NCBI RefSeq assembly: GCF_014643775.1
Contig: NZ_BMKC01000001.1
Span: 496,001-560,000, forward strand
Source: Arenimonas soli
GTDB lineage: Bacteria; Pseudomonadota; Gammaproteobacteria; Xanthomonadales; Xanthomonadaceae
DNA: 64,000 nt
Direction of reading: 5' to 3'
The position numbers and the translations under genes were made by a program. Each line of letters opens with the position of its first letter. Position 1 is the stretch's first letter. Below, piece after piece: positions 17,790 to 26,283 of the stretch. The notes under the pieces are model-generated. The model saw nothing but the letters and a program-made list of their open reading frames with translations. It was not told where the DNA came from and made no database searches.

Positions 17790-19889
17790 TTACCAGATCA
17801 CGACGCGGTCGTCGCCCGAACGCACCATCTTGTCGCCTTCCTTGCACTCGAAGGCCTCGGCGAAGGCCGGCAGGTTGGACGGGGCGCCGATCGCGCGGAA
17901 CATGCCCGGGCTGTGCGGGCCGACGGTGATCTGCTGCTTGAGCTGGGCTTCGGTGAAGGCGATGCGCCAGACCGTGGCCCAGTTCATGAAGAAGCGCTGG
18001 TCCTGGCTGTAGCCGTCGATCATCGGGTCGGTGAAACCTTCGCCCTGGGCGCGCTGGAGCGCGTCGTAGGCGACGGTGACGCCGCCCAGGTCGGCGATGT
18101 TTTCACCCAGGCCCAGCTTGCCGTTCACGAACAGGCCCGGCAGGGCTTCGTAGCCGCTGTACTGGTCGGCCAGCTTGGTGGTGGCGGCCTCGAACTTCTC
18201 GCGGTCCTGGTCGGTCCACCAGTTGGCCATGTTGCCCTGGGCGTCGAACTTGCTGCCCTGGTCGTCGAAGCCATGCAGCATTTCATGGCCGATCACCGCG
18301 CCGATGCCGCCGTAGTTGAGCGCGTCGTCGGCGTTCACGTCGAAGAAGGGCGGCTGCAGGATGGCGGCCGGGAACACGATCTCGTTGGCGGTGGCGCGGT
18401 AGTAGGCGTTCACCGTCTGCGGGCTCATGCCCCATTCGCTGCGGTCGACCGGCTTGCCGATCTTGTCGAGCATGTAGCGGTAGTTGAAGGCCGAGGCGGC
18501 GAGCAGGTTGCCGGCGTAGCTTTCATCCGAAACCTCCAGGCCGCTCCAGTCGCGCCACTTGTCCGGGTAGCCGACCTTGGGCGTGAACGAGGACCACTTC
18601 TCGATGGCCTTGGCCTTGGTGTCCTCGCTCATCCAGTCCAGGTTTTCCAGGCGGGTCTTGAGCGACGCCATCAGGTTGCCGACCAGCTCTTCCATCTTGG
18701 CCTTGGATTCGGGCGGGAAGGCCTGTTCGACGTAAAGCTGGCCGAAGCCTTCGCCCATCGAACCATTGAGCGCGCCAAGCACGCGCTTCCAACGCTCCTG
18801 CATTTCCTTCTGGCCGCGCAGGGTCTTGCCGTAGAACTCGAAGTTGCGTTCGGCGAAGGCGTTCGACAGGTAGGGCGAGGCTTCGTCGATGGTGCGGAAG
18901 CGCAGCCAGGTCTTCCAGGTTTCCAGCGGCACGTCGGCCAGCATCGCGTCCACTTCCTTGAAGAAGCTGGGCATCGGCAGCGAGAAGCTCTGCGGCGCGT
19001 CGACGTCGAGCGCGGTGAAGAACTGCGTCCAGCTGAAGTTCGGCGTGCTGGCGTCGGCGTCGGCCAGCGACACCGGGTTGTAGCGGTTGGCCGGGTCGCG
19101 CAGCTCCAGGCGGCCCAGCGAGGCTTCGGCCAGGCGGGTCTCGAAGGCCAGCACGTCCCGCGCCTGGGCCTTCGCGGTTTCTTCGTCCGAACCGGCCAGC
19201 TGCATCAGCGCGGCCACGTGTTCGACGAAGGCGGCGCGGGCGGCCTTGTAGTCCTCGCGGTCCTCCAGGTAATAGGCGCGCTCGGGCAGCGACAGGCCGC
19301 CCTGGCTGGCGTAGGCGATGTTTGTGGTGGAGTCGTTGTAGTCGGCCATCGCGTAGAAGCCAAACAGCATGCCCTGGCCGCGGGCATAGGCGTCGCCGAT
19401 GTACGCCGGGATGTCGGCGTTCGACGCCAGTGCGTCGATCCGGTCGAGTTCGGGCTGCACCGGCGCCAGGCCGGCGGCCTCGATCGCGGCTTCGTCCATG
19501 CCGGCGGCGAAGAAGTCGCCGACCTTCTGTTCCATGCTGCCCTGCGGCCATTCGCCGTCGGCGGCGGCCTTGGCGATTTCGTGCTGCACCTGCAGGGAAC
19601 GTTCGCCCAGCGCCGGGAAGGCGCCCCAGGTGGTGCGGTCGCCCGGCACCGGGTTGGCGGCGAGCCACTTGGCGTTCACGAAACCGTTGAAGTCCTGGCA
19701 GGCCTGGATGCTGGTGTCGAGGTCCTCGGCCTTGAGCGAGATCGGCTGCTGCTGCACCTGGGCCAGGTCGACCTGCAGCTTCGGTGCCTCCGGCGCCGCG
19801 GCGTTGGCGGCGGGTTCTTCGGCTTTCTGGCAGGCGGCCAGGGCGAGGGAAACACTGAGCGCCAGGGCAAGCGGCTTGAGGCGGGTCAT
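17790..19889 (-). CDS. M13-family zinc metallopeptidase lipoprotein (PepO-like), first copy of a tandem pair
   Basis: 699 residues; lipoprotein signal MTRLKPLALALSVSLALAAC with Cys at residue 20 followed by QKAEE. Same architecture as its downstream neighbour: M13_N domain, then VIGHEMLHGFDDQGSKFD with the HEMLH zinc site and ENIADLGGVTVAYDAL. Many stretches are identical to the neighbour (for example SEWGMSPQTVNAYY), so the pair arose by tandem duplication. The start is the ATG just before the lipoprotein signal; 25 more in-frame upstream residues look like non-coding sequence. Confidence 0.95.
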   Translation of the reverse strand: MTRLKPLALALSVSLALAACQKAEEPAANAAAPEAPKLQVDLAQVQQQPISLKAEDLDTSIQACQDFNGFVNAKWLAANPVPGDRTTWGAFPALGERSLQVQHEIAKAAADGEWPQGSMEQKVGDFFAAGMDEAAIEAAGLAPVQPELDRIDALASNADIPAYIGDAYARGQGMLFGFYAMADYNDSTTNIAYASQGGLSLPERAYYLEDREDYKAARAAFVEHVAALMQLAGSDEETAKAQARDVLAFETRLAEASLGRLELRDPANRYNPVSLADADASTPNFSWTQFFTALDVDAPQSFSLPMPSFFKEVDAMLADVPLETWKTWLRFRTIDEASPYLSNAFAERNFEFYGKTLRGQKEMQERWKRVLGALNGSMGEGFGQLYVEQAFPPESKAKMEELVGNLMASLKTRLENLDWMSEDTKAKAIEKWSSFTPKVGYPDKWRDWSGLEVSDESYAGNLLAASAFNYRYMLDKIGKPVDRSEWGMSPQTVNAYYRATANEIVFPAAILQPPFFDVNADDALNYGGIGAVIGHEMLHGFDDQGSKFDAQGNMANWWTDQDREKFEAATTKLADQYSGYEALPGLFVNGKLGLGENIADLGGVTVAYDALQRAQGEGFTDPMIDGYSQDQRFFMNWATVWRIAFTEAQLKQQITVGPHSPGMFRAIGAPSNLPAFAEAFECKEGDKMVRSGDDRVVIW

Positions 19890-20194
19890 GGGCGGAACCT
19901 TTGCGTGGGACGAAGCTGCCGAGCGTAGGGCATGCGGCCCGCCGGCGGGTAGGCCAGAGGTCATGGGTCGGGACTGGCGGCCGGACCGGCGGCTCTGCTA
20001 CGGTCGGGGCGTTGGTCTTGGACTCCCATGCTCATGAAGCCCCGTCTCCAGACCCGCAGTCACGCCGGTGGCGTCGTCACGCATCGGCTTTCTGATGGTC
20101 CTAGCGCCGCCCCCTTCACGTGCATGAACGCGCTCGCCCCGGCGATCGCCTGGCCGTCCCGGCCCCCCATGAACCGTGAACGAGGAGTGTGGCG
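19890..20194. other. 305-bp divergent intergenic region, no recognised gene
   Basis: Lies between the divergent M13 peptidase and serA genes and must carry promoters for both. I see no RNA gene, clear repeat or strong -10/-35 pair. A small open frame from 20028 runs out of frame into serA and is probably chance. Confidence 0.6.
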
Positions 20195-21757
20195 ATGCGC
20201 GTATTGGCCTGTGATGGCATCCATGAAGACGGCCTGGACCTGTTCCGCAAGGCTGGCTGGACGGTCGAAACCAGCGAACCGATAAAAGACCCCAAGGCCC
20301 TGGCCGACAAGCTGGCCGGCTTCGACGCCGTGCTGGTGCGTTCGGCGACCCCGGTGCCCGGCGAGGCCCTGGCCAAGGCCGGGCAACTGAAGGTGATCGG
20401 CCGCGCCGGCGCCGGTGTCGACACCATCGACGTCGAAGCCGCCACCGCCCGCGGCATCGCCGTGATGAACGCGCCCGACGGCAACACCCTGGCGGCCGCC
20501 GAACACGCCATCTCGCTGCTGTTCGCCCTGGCGCGGCACGTGCCGCGTGCCGACGCCGGCATGAAGGCGGGTGAATGGCCCAAGGCCGGCCTCACCGGCT
20601 TCGAGCTCGAAGGCAAGAAGCTCGGCGTCATCGGCCTGGGCCGCATCGGCGCCACCGTGGCGCGCAAGGCCCTGGGCATCGGCATGGAAGTCGCCGCCTA
20701 CGACCCCTTCCTGCCGGCTTCCGCCGCCGGCAAGGGCAGCGTGCCGCTGATGGCGCTCGACGACCTGCTGGCCTGGGCCGACGTGGTGACGCTGCACATC
20801 CCGCGCACCAAGGACACCACCAACCTGCTCGACGAAACCCGGCTGCGCCTGCTCAAGCCCGGCGCCTTCGTGATCAACGCCGCGCGCGGCGGCCTGCTCG
20901 ACGAACAGGCGCTGCTGCGGCTGCTCGACGAAGGCCATCTGGCGGGCGCCGCGCTCGACACCTTCGCCACCGAGCCGCTGCCCAAGGACTCGGCCCTGCG
21001 CAACCACCCGCGCCTGGTGCTGACCCCGCACCTGGGTGCCAGCACCGGCGAGGCCCAGCAGGCGGTCAGCACGATCCTGGCGCGGCAGATCATCGACTTC
21101 GTCGCCACCGGCGCCGTCGCCGGCTGCGTCAACCTGCCGCCGCTCACGCCGGAAACCGCGCGCGAAGTCGGCCCGTGGATGCCGCTGATGACCGCGCTGG
21201 GCAAGCTGGCCGGCCGGCTGGTGCCGGCGCCCGTGAAGCTGCACGTCACCTATGCCGGCCGCACCGAGGGCCTGGACACCCGGCCGCTGACCCGCCTGCT
21301 GGTGGCCGCGCTGCTGGGCCCGGCCTCGGGCCGGGTGACGCCGGTGAACGCGCTGCACGAAGCGGCGGCGCGCGGGCTGGAAGTCGCCGAAACCCTGGGC
21401 GGCGACGGCGACGGTTTCGACCGCCTGCTGCGCATCCGCGTCGAAGGCGGCGGCCAGTCCCGCGAGATCGAGGCCACCCTGCACCGTGGTCCGCGCGTGG
21501 TGCGACTGGACGGCGTCGAGCTCGACTTCGACCCGCTGGCGCACGTGCTGCTGATGCGCAACGAAGACAAGCCCGGCGTCATCGGCCTGGTCGGCTCGCA
21601 CCTGGGCGCGGCCGGCGTGAACATCGTCAACTTCTCGCTGGGTGCCACCGGCGACGGTGGCGCCGTCGCCGCGATCACCGTCGACCGCGAGGTCGCCATG
21701 CCGCAGCTGCAGTCGCTGCGCGGCATCCCCGGCATCGTTTCCATGGAGCAGCTGTGA
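20195..21757 (+). CDS. serA: D-3-phosphoglycerate dehydrogenase
   Basis: 520 residues, the long form of SerA. It oxidises 3-phosphoglycerate to 3-phosphohydroxypyruvate, the first step of serine synthesis. Seen: substrate-domain RSATPVPGEAL, NAD-binding LGVIGLGRIGATVARKALG near residue 147, catalytic-domain RGGLLDEQALL and PHLGASTGEAQ, an intervening domain about 320-440, and a C-terminal ACT domain (HVLLMRNEDKPGVIGLVGSH onward). The ATG follows GAGGAG at 7 nt; a GTG 6 nt upstream is less well placed. The stop overlaps the start of the phosphatase gene by one base (TGATG). Confidence 0.95.
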   Translation: MRVLACDGIHEDGLDLFRKAGWTVETSEPIKDPKALADKLAGFDAVLVRSATPVPGEALAKAGQLKVIGRAGAGVDTIDVEAATARGIAVMNAPDGNTLAAAEHAISLLFALARHVPRADAGMKAGEWPKAGLTGFELEGKKLGVIGLGRIGATVARKALGIGMEVAAYDPFLPASAAGKGSVPLMALDDLLAWADVVTLHIPRTKDTTNLLDETRLRLLKPGAFVINAARGGLLDEQALLRLLDEGHLAGAALDTFATEPLPKDSALRNHPRLVLTPHLGASTGEAQQAVSTILARQIIDFVATGAVAGCVNLPPLTPETAREVGPWMPLMTALGKLAGRLVPAPVKLHVTYAGRTEGLDTRPLTRLLVAALLGPASGRVTPVNALHEAAARGLEVAETLGGDGDGFDRLLRIRVEGGGQSREIEATLHRGPRVVRLDGVELDFDPLAHVLLMRNEDKPGVIGLVGSHLGAAGVNIVNFSLGATGDGGAVAAITVDREVAMPQLQSLRGIPGIVSMEQL

Positions 21758-22404
21758 TGCGCATCCTGCTTGCCCGCCACGGCGAAACCCCCTGGAACGC
21801 CGAAGGCCGTTACCAGGGCCAACACGACATCGCACTTTCGGAAACCGGCGAACGCCAGGCCCGGCTGCTGGGCGAGAGGCTGCGCGAGCTGCCGATCACG
21901 CGCGCGGTCGCCTCGCCGCTTTCGCGCGCACGACGCACGGCCGAACTGGCCCTGGGCCAGGAGCGCGCCGACCTGCTGCAGCTCGACCGCGACCTGCAGG
22001 AAATCGCCCACGGCGACTGGGAAGGCCTGCTGGCCAGCGAGATCCGCGCCCGCGACCCCAACCGCCTGCGCGCCTGGCGTGATTCCCCGGAAACCGTGCA
22101 GATGCCCGGCGGCGGCGAATCGATCGTGCAGGTCTTCGACCGCGCCTGGCCGGCCTTCGCGCGCGCCTGCGACGGCCTGGGCGAGGGCGACACGCTGCTG
22201 GTGGTGGCGCACGACGCGGTCAACCGAGTCATCCTGTGCCGCATCCTGGGCTTGCCGCTGTCGCGCCTGTGGTCCTTCCGGCAGGCGCCGACCACGCTCA
22301 ACCTGCTCGAAGGCCCCGGCGCCGACGCGCTGGAAGTGGTGCGCCTGAACGACTGCAACCACCACACGCCGCTGTTCGGCGAGGCGGTTCACCGGGCGCT
22401 GTGA
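21757..22404 (+). CDS. Histidine phosphatase (phosphoglycerate mutase-like), possible phosphoserine phosphatase
   Basis: 215 residues beginning MRILLARHGETPWNAEGRYQ, with the catalytic RHG at residues 8-10. Other family residues are SPLSRARRTAELA, EIAHGDWEG and VVAHDAVNRVILC. Dephosphorylates small phosphometabolites; the specificity cannot be read from the sequence. The TGATG overlap with serA suggests co-translation. Metal-independent phosphoserine phosphatases of this superfamily are known (Hydrogenobacter), so I infer a role in serine synthesis. A CobC/GpmB-type role remains open. Its 3' end overlaps the convergent DUF4242 gene by 16 nt. Confidence 0.88.
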   Translation: MRILLARHGETPWNAEGRYQGQHDIALSETGERQARLLGERLRELPITRAVASPLSRARRTAELALGQERADLLQLDRDLQEIAHGDWEGLLASEIRARDPNRLRAWRDSPETVQMPGGGESIVQVFDRAWPAFARACDGLGEGDTLLVVAHDAVNRVILCRILGLPLSRLWSFRQAPTTLNLLEGPGADALEVVRLNDCNHHTPLFGEAVHRAL

Positions 22405-22592
22405 GCCCCATCGCCCCGGGCGAGGTAGATGCAGTAGGTCTTGTCGTGGGTGACGAAGGACTGCAGCCAGCGCGCGCCGGGGCCGAGCGCCTCGAGCGCC
22501 AGCCGCGCGTTGGCGGCGACGCCCGACATGGCTTCGGCGGGCAGCGTGCCGACGCCGGGAATACTGCGTTCGATCACGTAACGCTTCAGCAT
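22389..22592 (-). CDS. DUF4242 (SCO4226-like) small protein, C-terminally shortened
   Basis: 67 residues: MLKRYVIERSIPGVGTLPAE, then LEALGPGARWLQSFVTHDKT followed by YCIYLA. This is the ferredoxin-like DUF4242 family, to which the nickel-binding protein SCO4226 belongs. Members normally continue for about 20 more residues after the YCIYLA strand (an AxxxxAxxGFPxDR-like helix and final strand). Here the frame ends in an unrelated ten residues whose last codons lie inside the convergent phosphatase gene. No family-like continuation was found in the one alternative frame I read. The gene follows the methyltransferase by 25 bp and is probably co-transcribed, but the product may be non-functional. 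Confidence 0.7.
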   Translation of the reverse strand: MLKRYVIERSIPGVGTLPAEAMSGVAANARLALEALGPGARWLQSFVTHDKTYCIYLARGDGAHSAR

Positions 22593-22617
22593 GGGACTCT
22601 CCATGAACGTGCCGGCG

Positions 22618-23691
22618 CTACTTGCGCGCGTCGAGCACCTGGTTGAACGGCGTGGTGGCGACCTGGCTGACCCGGCTGAAGCCGCCGGCGCCGATCACCT
22701 GGCTCAGCTCGCGCAGCCCGGCCTGGGCGCCCAGCGCCAGTCCGGGGGATTGCGCCAGGGCAGTGGGCACGCAGATGAGGGTGGACGCGGCATAAAAGAG
22801 CCGACCGACCGGGTGCAGGTTGTCCTGGACCGAATCACCTGCCATCGGCTCGACCACCATCCAGCTGCCGTCGTCCTTGAGCTGGCTGCGGACATGGCTG
22901 GCCGCGCCGACCGGATTGCCCATGTCGTGCAGGCTGTCGAAGCAGGTGACCAGGTCATAGGGTCCGCCATCGAAGTCGGTGGCGGTGGCAACGCGGAAGT
23001 CGACGCGGTCCGCGCTGATGCCCAGCGCGTCGCGATGGCGGATCGCGTCCTGGATCGAGCCCGGGTGGAAGTCCAGGCCAACAAAGCGTGAGTTCGGGAA
23101 GGCCTGGGCCATGATCAGGGTGGAGTGGCCGTGGCCGCATCCGACGTCGGCCACCAGGGCGCCGGCCTCGAGGCGCGGCACCATGCCTTCGATCGCCGGC
23201 AACCAGGCCTGCACCAGATTGTGCTCGTAGCCGGGGCGGAAGAACTTTGCCACCGCGCAGAACATGCAGTGGGCCTGGTCGCCCCAGGCGACGCCGTCGC
23301 CGCTGCGGAAGGCGGCGGCGACCTTGGTGTAGTTCTCGATCGTCGATTCCGCGTTCTCGAAGCCGCCGATCATGTAGACGGGGCTGTTTTCATCGGCGAA
23401 CACCATCGCCTGCTCGACGGGCAGCGAGAAGCGGCCGTCGCCGGCGTCGTAGTGCAGGTAGTTCGAAGCCGCCTGGTGGCACAGCCACTCGCGCAGGTAG
23501 CGCGCGTCGCAGCCGGTGCGCCGGGATAGTTCGGACGCCGTGGCCGGGCCCTGGTCGCGCAGGGCGCGGTAAAGTCCAAGCCGGTCGCCGAGCTTGACCA
23601 TCGAGACGCTGTAGGCACCGCCGAGATCGCCGATGACCTGGCCCATGAAGGCATTGAGTTTGTTTTCATCGAAAGTTGCCGCGTGTTCCAT
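22618..23691 (-). CDS. SAM-dependent methyltransferase with N-terminal winged-helix-like domain
   Basis: 357 residues. The N-terminal ~100 form a winged-helix dimerisation region (GDRLGLYRALRDQGPATASE, then RTGCDARYLREWL). A Rossmann methyltransferase domain follows with motif I VADVGCGHGHSTLIMAQAFP around residue 183 and FVGLDFHPGSIQ after it. The architecture matches Rv2258c-like and other small-molecule methyltransferases. The substrate is unknown. The start at MEHAATFDENKLN has AGAGG at about 8 nt. Divergent from an AraC-type regulator that probably controls it, and followed by the shortened DUF4242 gene. Confidence 0.88.
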   Translation of the reverse strand: MEHAATFDENKLNAFMGQVIGDLGGAYSVSMVKLGDRLGLYRALRDQGPATASELSRRTGCDARYLREWLCHQAASNYLHYDAGDGRFSLPVEQAMVFADENSPVYMIGGFENAESTIENYTKVAAAFRSGDGVAWGDQAHCMFCAVAKFFRPGYEHNLVQAWLPAIEGMVPRLEAGALVADVGCGHGHSTLIMAQAFPNSRFVGLDFHPGSIQDAIRHRDALGISADRVDFRVATATDFDGGPYDLVTCFDSLHDMGNPVGAASHVRSQLKDDGSWMVVEPMAGDSVQDNLHPVGRLFYAASTLICVPTALAQSPGLALGAQAGLRELSQVIGAGGFSRVSQVATTPFNQVLDARK

Positions 23692-23935
23692 TGTGTTGCC
23701 TCTTGATTCGTTTTCGGGGGGAAGGCGGGCATTGCCCCGCCGCAACCGAAGTCTGGTCACCCGGGACCGCACGTGCCGTGCACAGGCTCCTTGCGATTTG
23801 ACCGTTCATCCGGCTTGGCGCCGCGACTTGACCCAGGCTCCGGCGTTTTTGTCCGGGCGTCCGCCCGGGTGGAGCGAAGGCGGCAAAAGGTCCAAGATGT
23901 TCGCCCGTTCCCCCTCGTGGACCTGGCTGCCGACC
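23692..23935. promoter_or_regulatory. 244-bp divergent promoter region, methyltransferase / AraC regulator
   Basis: Separates divergent starts at 23691 and 23936. No strong -10/-35 or obvious inverted repeat could be read by eye. AraC-type regulators usually bind such intergenic regions, so operator sites are expected here. Confidence 0.4.
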
Positions 23936-24946
23936 ATGAGCAAGGACACCCTTTCCGAGGTGCTTCGCAGCGTGCGGCTGCGCGGTGCGCTGTTTTTCCA
24001 CGTCGAAGGCCGCGACCGCTGGGCCAGCGAGGCGCCACACGCCAGCGAGATCGCCCGCTACGTCATGCCTGGCATCGAACATGTCATGGCCTACCACGTC
24101 GTGACCGAGGGCGCGTGCTGGACCGGACTGATCGACGGCGAAGCAGTCCGACTGGAGCTGGGTGACGTGGTGGTTTACCCGCGCGGCGCACCGCATTCGG
24201 TGACCAGCCACCCGGGACTGCGCGGCGTGGTGGACATGGCGGCCTACGCGCAGCCGCGCGACCAGCAACTGCCCGTTTTCTCCAGCCGGGTGGGTGGCGA
24301 CGTGCGGCTCGGTTGCGCCGATTCCCCGCCTGCACCGGGGTCGGCCACCCTGGTCTGCGGCTTTTTCGGCTGTGACGCCAGGCCATTCAACCCGCTGTTG
24401 GCCAGCCTGCCGGAGCTGCTGCACATCCGCGCGCGCGACGGTGAAGACGACCGCATCAGCCAGCTTGTGCGTTTCGCCGTGGCCGAATCGGTGGAGAAGC
24501 GTCCGGGTGGCGAGGCGCTGCTCGAGCGCCTGAGCGAGACGATGTTCGTCGAGCTGGTGCGGCGCTACCTGGAAGAACTGCCCGAAGACCAGAACAACTG
24601 GCTCGCCGGATTGCGCGATCGTTACGTCGGGCGCGCTCTGTCCTGCCTGCACGCCAATCCGGGTGAAGCTTGGACGATTGATCGCCTGGCAGACCGGGTG
24701 GGGCTGTCGCGCTCGGCGCTGCACGAGCGCTTCGGACAGTTCACCGGGCACGCGCCCATGCAATACCTGGCTCGCTGGCGAATGCAGGTTGCCGCTGGCC
24801 TGCTGCGCCATTCCGCGGCTACGGTGGCTTCGATCGCCCAGGAAGTCGGCTACGAATCGGAGGCGTCCTTCAGCCGGGCCTTCCGACGCGAAACCGGGCG
24901 CCCGCCGGCGACCTGGCGCCGCGAGCAGGTCCGGATCGCCAGCTAG
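23936..24946 (+). CDS. AraC-family regulator with cupin (Cupin_6) sensor domain, paralogue 1
   Basis: 336 residues. The N-terminal ~200 are a cupin ligand domain with EHVMAYHVVTEGACWTGLID and GDVVVYPRGAPHSVTS. The C-terminal ~100 carry two AraC helix-turn-helix motifs (IDRLADRVGLSRSALHERFG and VASIAQEVGYESEASFSRAF). The start MSKDTLSEVLRSVRLRGALF aligns with the start of its paralogue at 26284; an ATG at 23897 would add 13 residues. Divergent from the methyltransferase, so probably its activator. The inducer is unknown. The stop overlaps the convergent GNAT gene by 4 nt. Confidence 0.9.
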   Translation: MSKDTLSEVLRSVRLRGALFFHVEGRDRWASEAPHASEIARYVMPGIEHVMAYHVVTEGACWTGLIDGEAVRLELGDVVVYPRGAPHSVTSHPGLRGVVDMAAYAQPRDQQLPVFSSRVGGDVRLGCADSPPAPGSATLVCGFFGCDARPFNPLLASLPELLHIRARDGEDDRISQLVRFAVAESVEKRPGGEALLERLSETMFVELVRRYLEELPEDQNNWLAGLRDRYVGRALSCLHANPGEAWTIDRLADRVGLSRSALHERFGQFTGHAPMQYLARWRMQVAAGLLRHSAATVASIAQEVGYESEASFSRAFRRETGRPPATWRREQVRIAS

Positions 24947-25416
24947 GCCGGTGCGGCACATTTGCGCATGGCGAAGCGTTCAAGCGCGACGCCGTCCCGG
25001 TCCACGGTTTCCGGGGCAAGCACCGTGAACCCGACTTGCTCGAAGAACGGCCGCGCGACCCGGCTGGCATGGGTATGCAGGTCATACGTGCCGAGTGCAT
25101 GCAGGTGCCGCTCCGCCGCGAGGAACAAGGCCCGAGCCACGCCGTGCCGGGCGTGCGCCGGCGCGGTGAACAGCAGGTCGATGTAGCCGTCCGGCGTGAA
25201 GGCGATGAATCCGGCGGTTTGACCGTTGCGCCCGGCCACCAGGACGTTCAGCGCCGCCAGGCGATCTTGCCACCGGGCCAGGTCCGGTTCCGGTGACGCC
25301 CAGGCCCTGCGCTGCTCGTCGTCGTAGTACGCCTTACCCAGTTCGTGGACTGATGCGGTGAACAGGGCGGCAAGCTCCCGGGCGTCGCCGGCGCCGCCTG
25401 TACGCAGGCGGATCAC
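24943..25416 (-). CDS. GNAT-family N-acetyltransferase
   Basis: 157 residues with GNAT features: an N-terminal RTGGAGDARELAALF, a central strand GQTAGFIAFTPDGYIDLLFT, a pantetheine-binding loop in ARHGVARALFLAAERHL, and PFFEQVGFTVL near the end. Transfers acetyl from acetyl-CoA to an unknown amine. It shares its start region with the end of the upstream membrane methyltransferase-like gene (GTGA/ATGA-type 4-nt overlap at 25413-25416), indicating an operon with it. Confidence 0.88.
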   Translation of the reverse strand: MIRLRTGGAGDARELAALFTASVHELGKAYYDDEQRRAWASPEPDLARWQDRLAALNVLVAGRNGQTAGFIAFTPDGYIDLLFTAPAHARHGVARALFLAAERHLHALGTYDLHTHASRVARPFFEQVGFTVLAPETVDRDGVALERFAMRKCAAPA

Positions 25417-26159
25417 GCGTCGGCCGCCCGACGCGTGCGCGGCCAGGGCAGGAAGGCCCGCACCCGACGTCGGTAGCGGCGGTAGTCGTCACCGATGGCC
25501 TCGACCAGATCACGTTCTTCGAGCGGCGTGACCAGGGCGATATAGGCCGTCATGACGCCCGCGAAAAGCAGGTGGCCTTCGGTCATCCGCGGGGTTGACC
25601 AGAACACCAGCAGCCAGCCCAGGCTGATCGGATGACGGACCAGGCCGTACAGAAAGCGCGCCGTGAAGGGCGCTGGCTGGTGCCGGCGCTGATGAAAGCG
25701 GTCCCAGGCCTGGCGCAGGCCGAAGAAAGCGAAGTGGTCGATGTTGAAGGTCGCCAGCACGATCGTCAGCCAGCCCAGCGCCTGCACGGCGTACAGGCTC
25801 ATTCCCACCGCGCCGTCGCCGGCGTCCCAGACCACCGCCGGCATCGGCTGCCAGGCCCAGGCCAGGGCGAAGGTGGTCAGGCCTGACACCAGGATGTAGG
25901 TCGCGCGCTCCAGGGACTCGGGTACCAGCCGGGTCCACCTGGCCTTGAAGGCAGGCCGGGCCATCACCGAGTGCAGCACCAGGAAGGCGGCCAGCACGGC
26001 CACGTTGGTCCAGGCGCCGGCGGGCAGCGCCGCGGCGGGGCCGCCGTTGATGGTCTTGGGCACCCACAGGTCGGCCATGAAGCCCACCAGGTACAGGATC
26101 GAAGCCAGGCCGATCGCATATGCGACCAGTGCATAAAGGGGGTAGAGCAGGCGGGGCAT
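25413..26159 (-). CDS. NnrU/MddA-like membrane protein (isoprenylcysteine methyltransferase superfamily)
   Basis: 248 residues with about six TM helices. The C-terminal half carries the ICMT-type signature GLVRHPISLGWLLVFWSTPR followed by a late PLEERDLVEAIGDDYRRYRR. This layout matches NnrU-like proteins and MddA, the methanethiol S-methyltransferase that forms dimethyl sulfide. Which of these applies is not decided by sequence alone. The ATG at 26159 has AAGGA at 8 nt; the ATG at 26168 lies directly on that site. Divergent from the second AraC regulator and coupled to the GNAT gene. Confidence 0.85.
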   Translation of the reverse strand: MPRLLYPLYALVAYAIGLASILYLVGFMADLWVPKTINGGPAAALPAGAWTNVAVLAAFLVLHSVMARPAFKARWTRLVPESLERATYILVSGLTTFALAWAWQPMPAVVWDAGDGAVGMSLYAVQALGWLTIVLATFNIDHFAFFGLRQAWDRFHQRRHQPAPFTARFLYGLVRHPISLGWLLVFWSTPRMTEGHLLFAGVMTAYIALVTPLEERDLVEAIGDDYRRYRRRVRAFLPWPRTRRAADA

Positions 26160-26283
26160 TGGGGGCATCCTTCGTGATGACAGCACAACTCTAGGACCGG
26201 CGGTCCGGGCGCGACATGCCCGGGCGGCCGCCTGACATGACCGTGCGGCCGGAAAAGCGGCCCGAGCCAGAAGGAGCACAACG

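Noticed and set aside
20028-20285. Small open frame before and overlapping serA
   Set aside because: Runs out of frame into serA, shows no leader-peptide features such as serine-codon runs, and no terminator/antiterminator pair follows.
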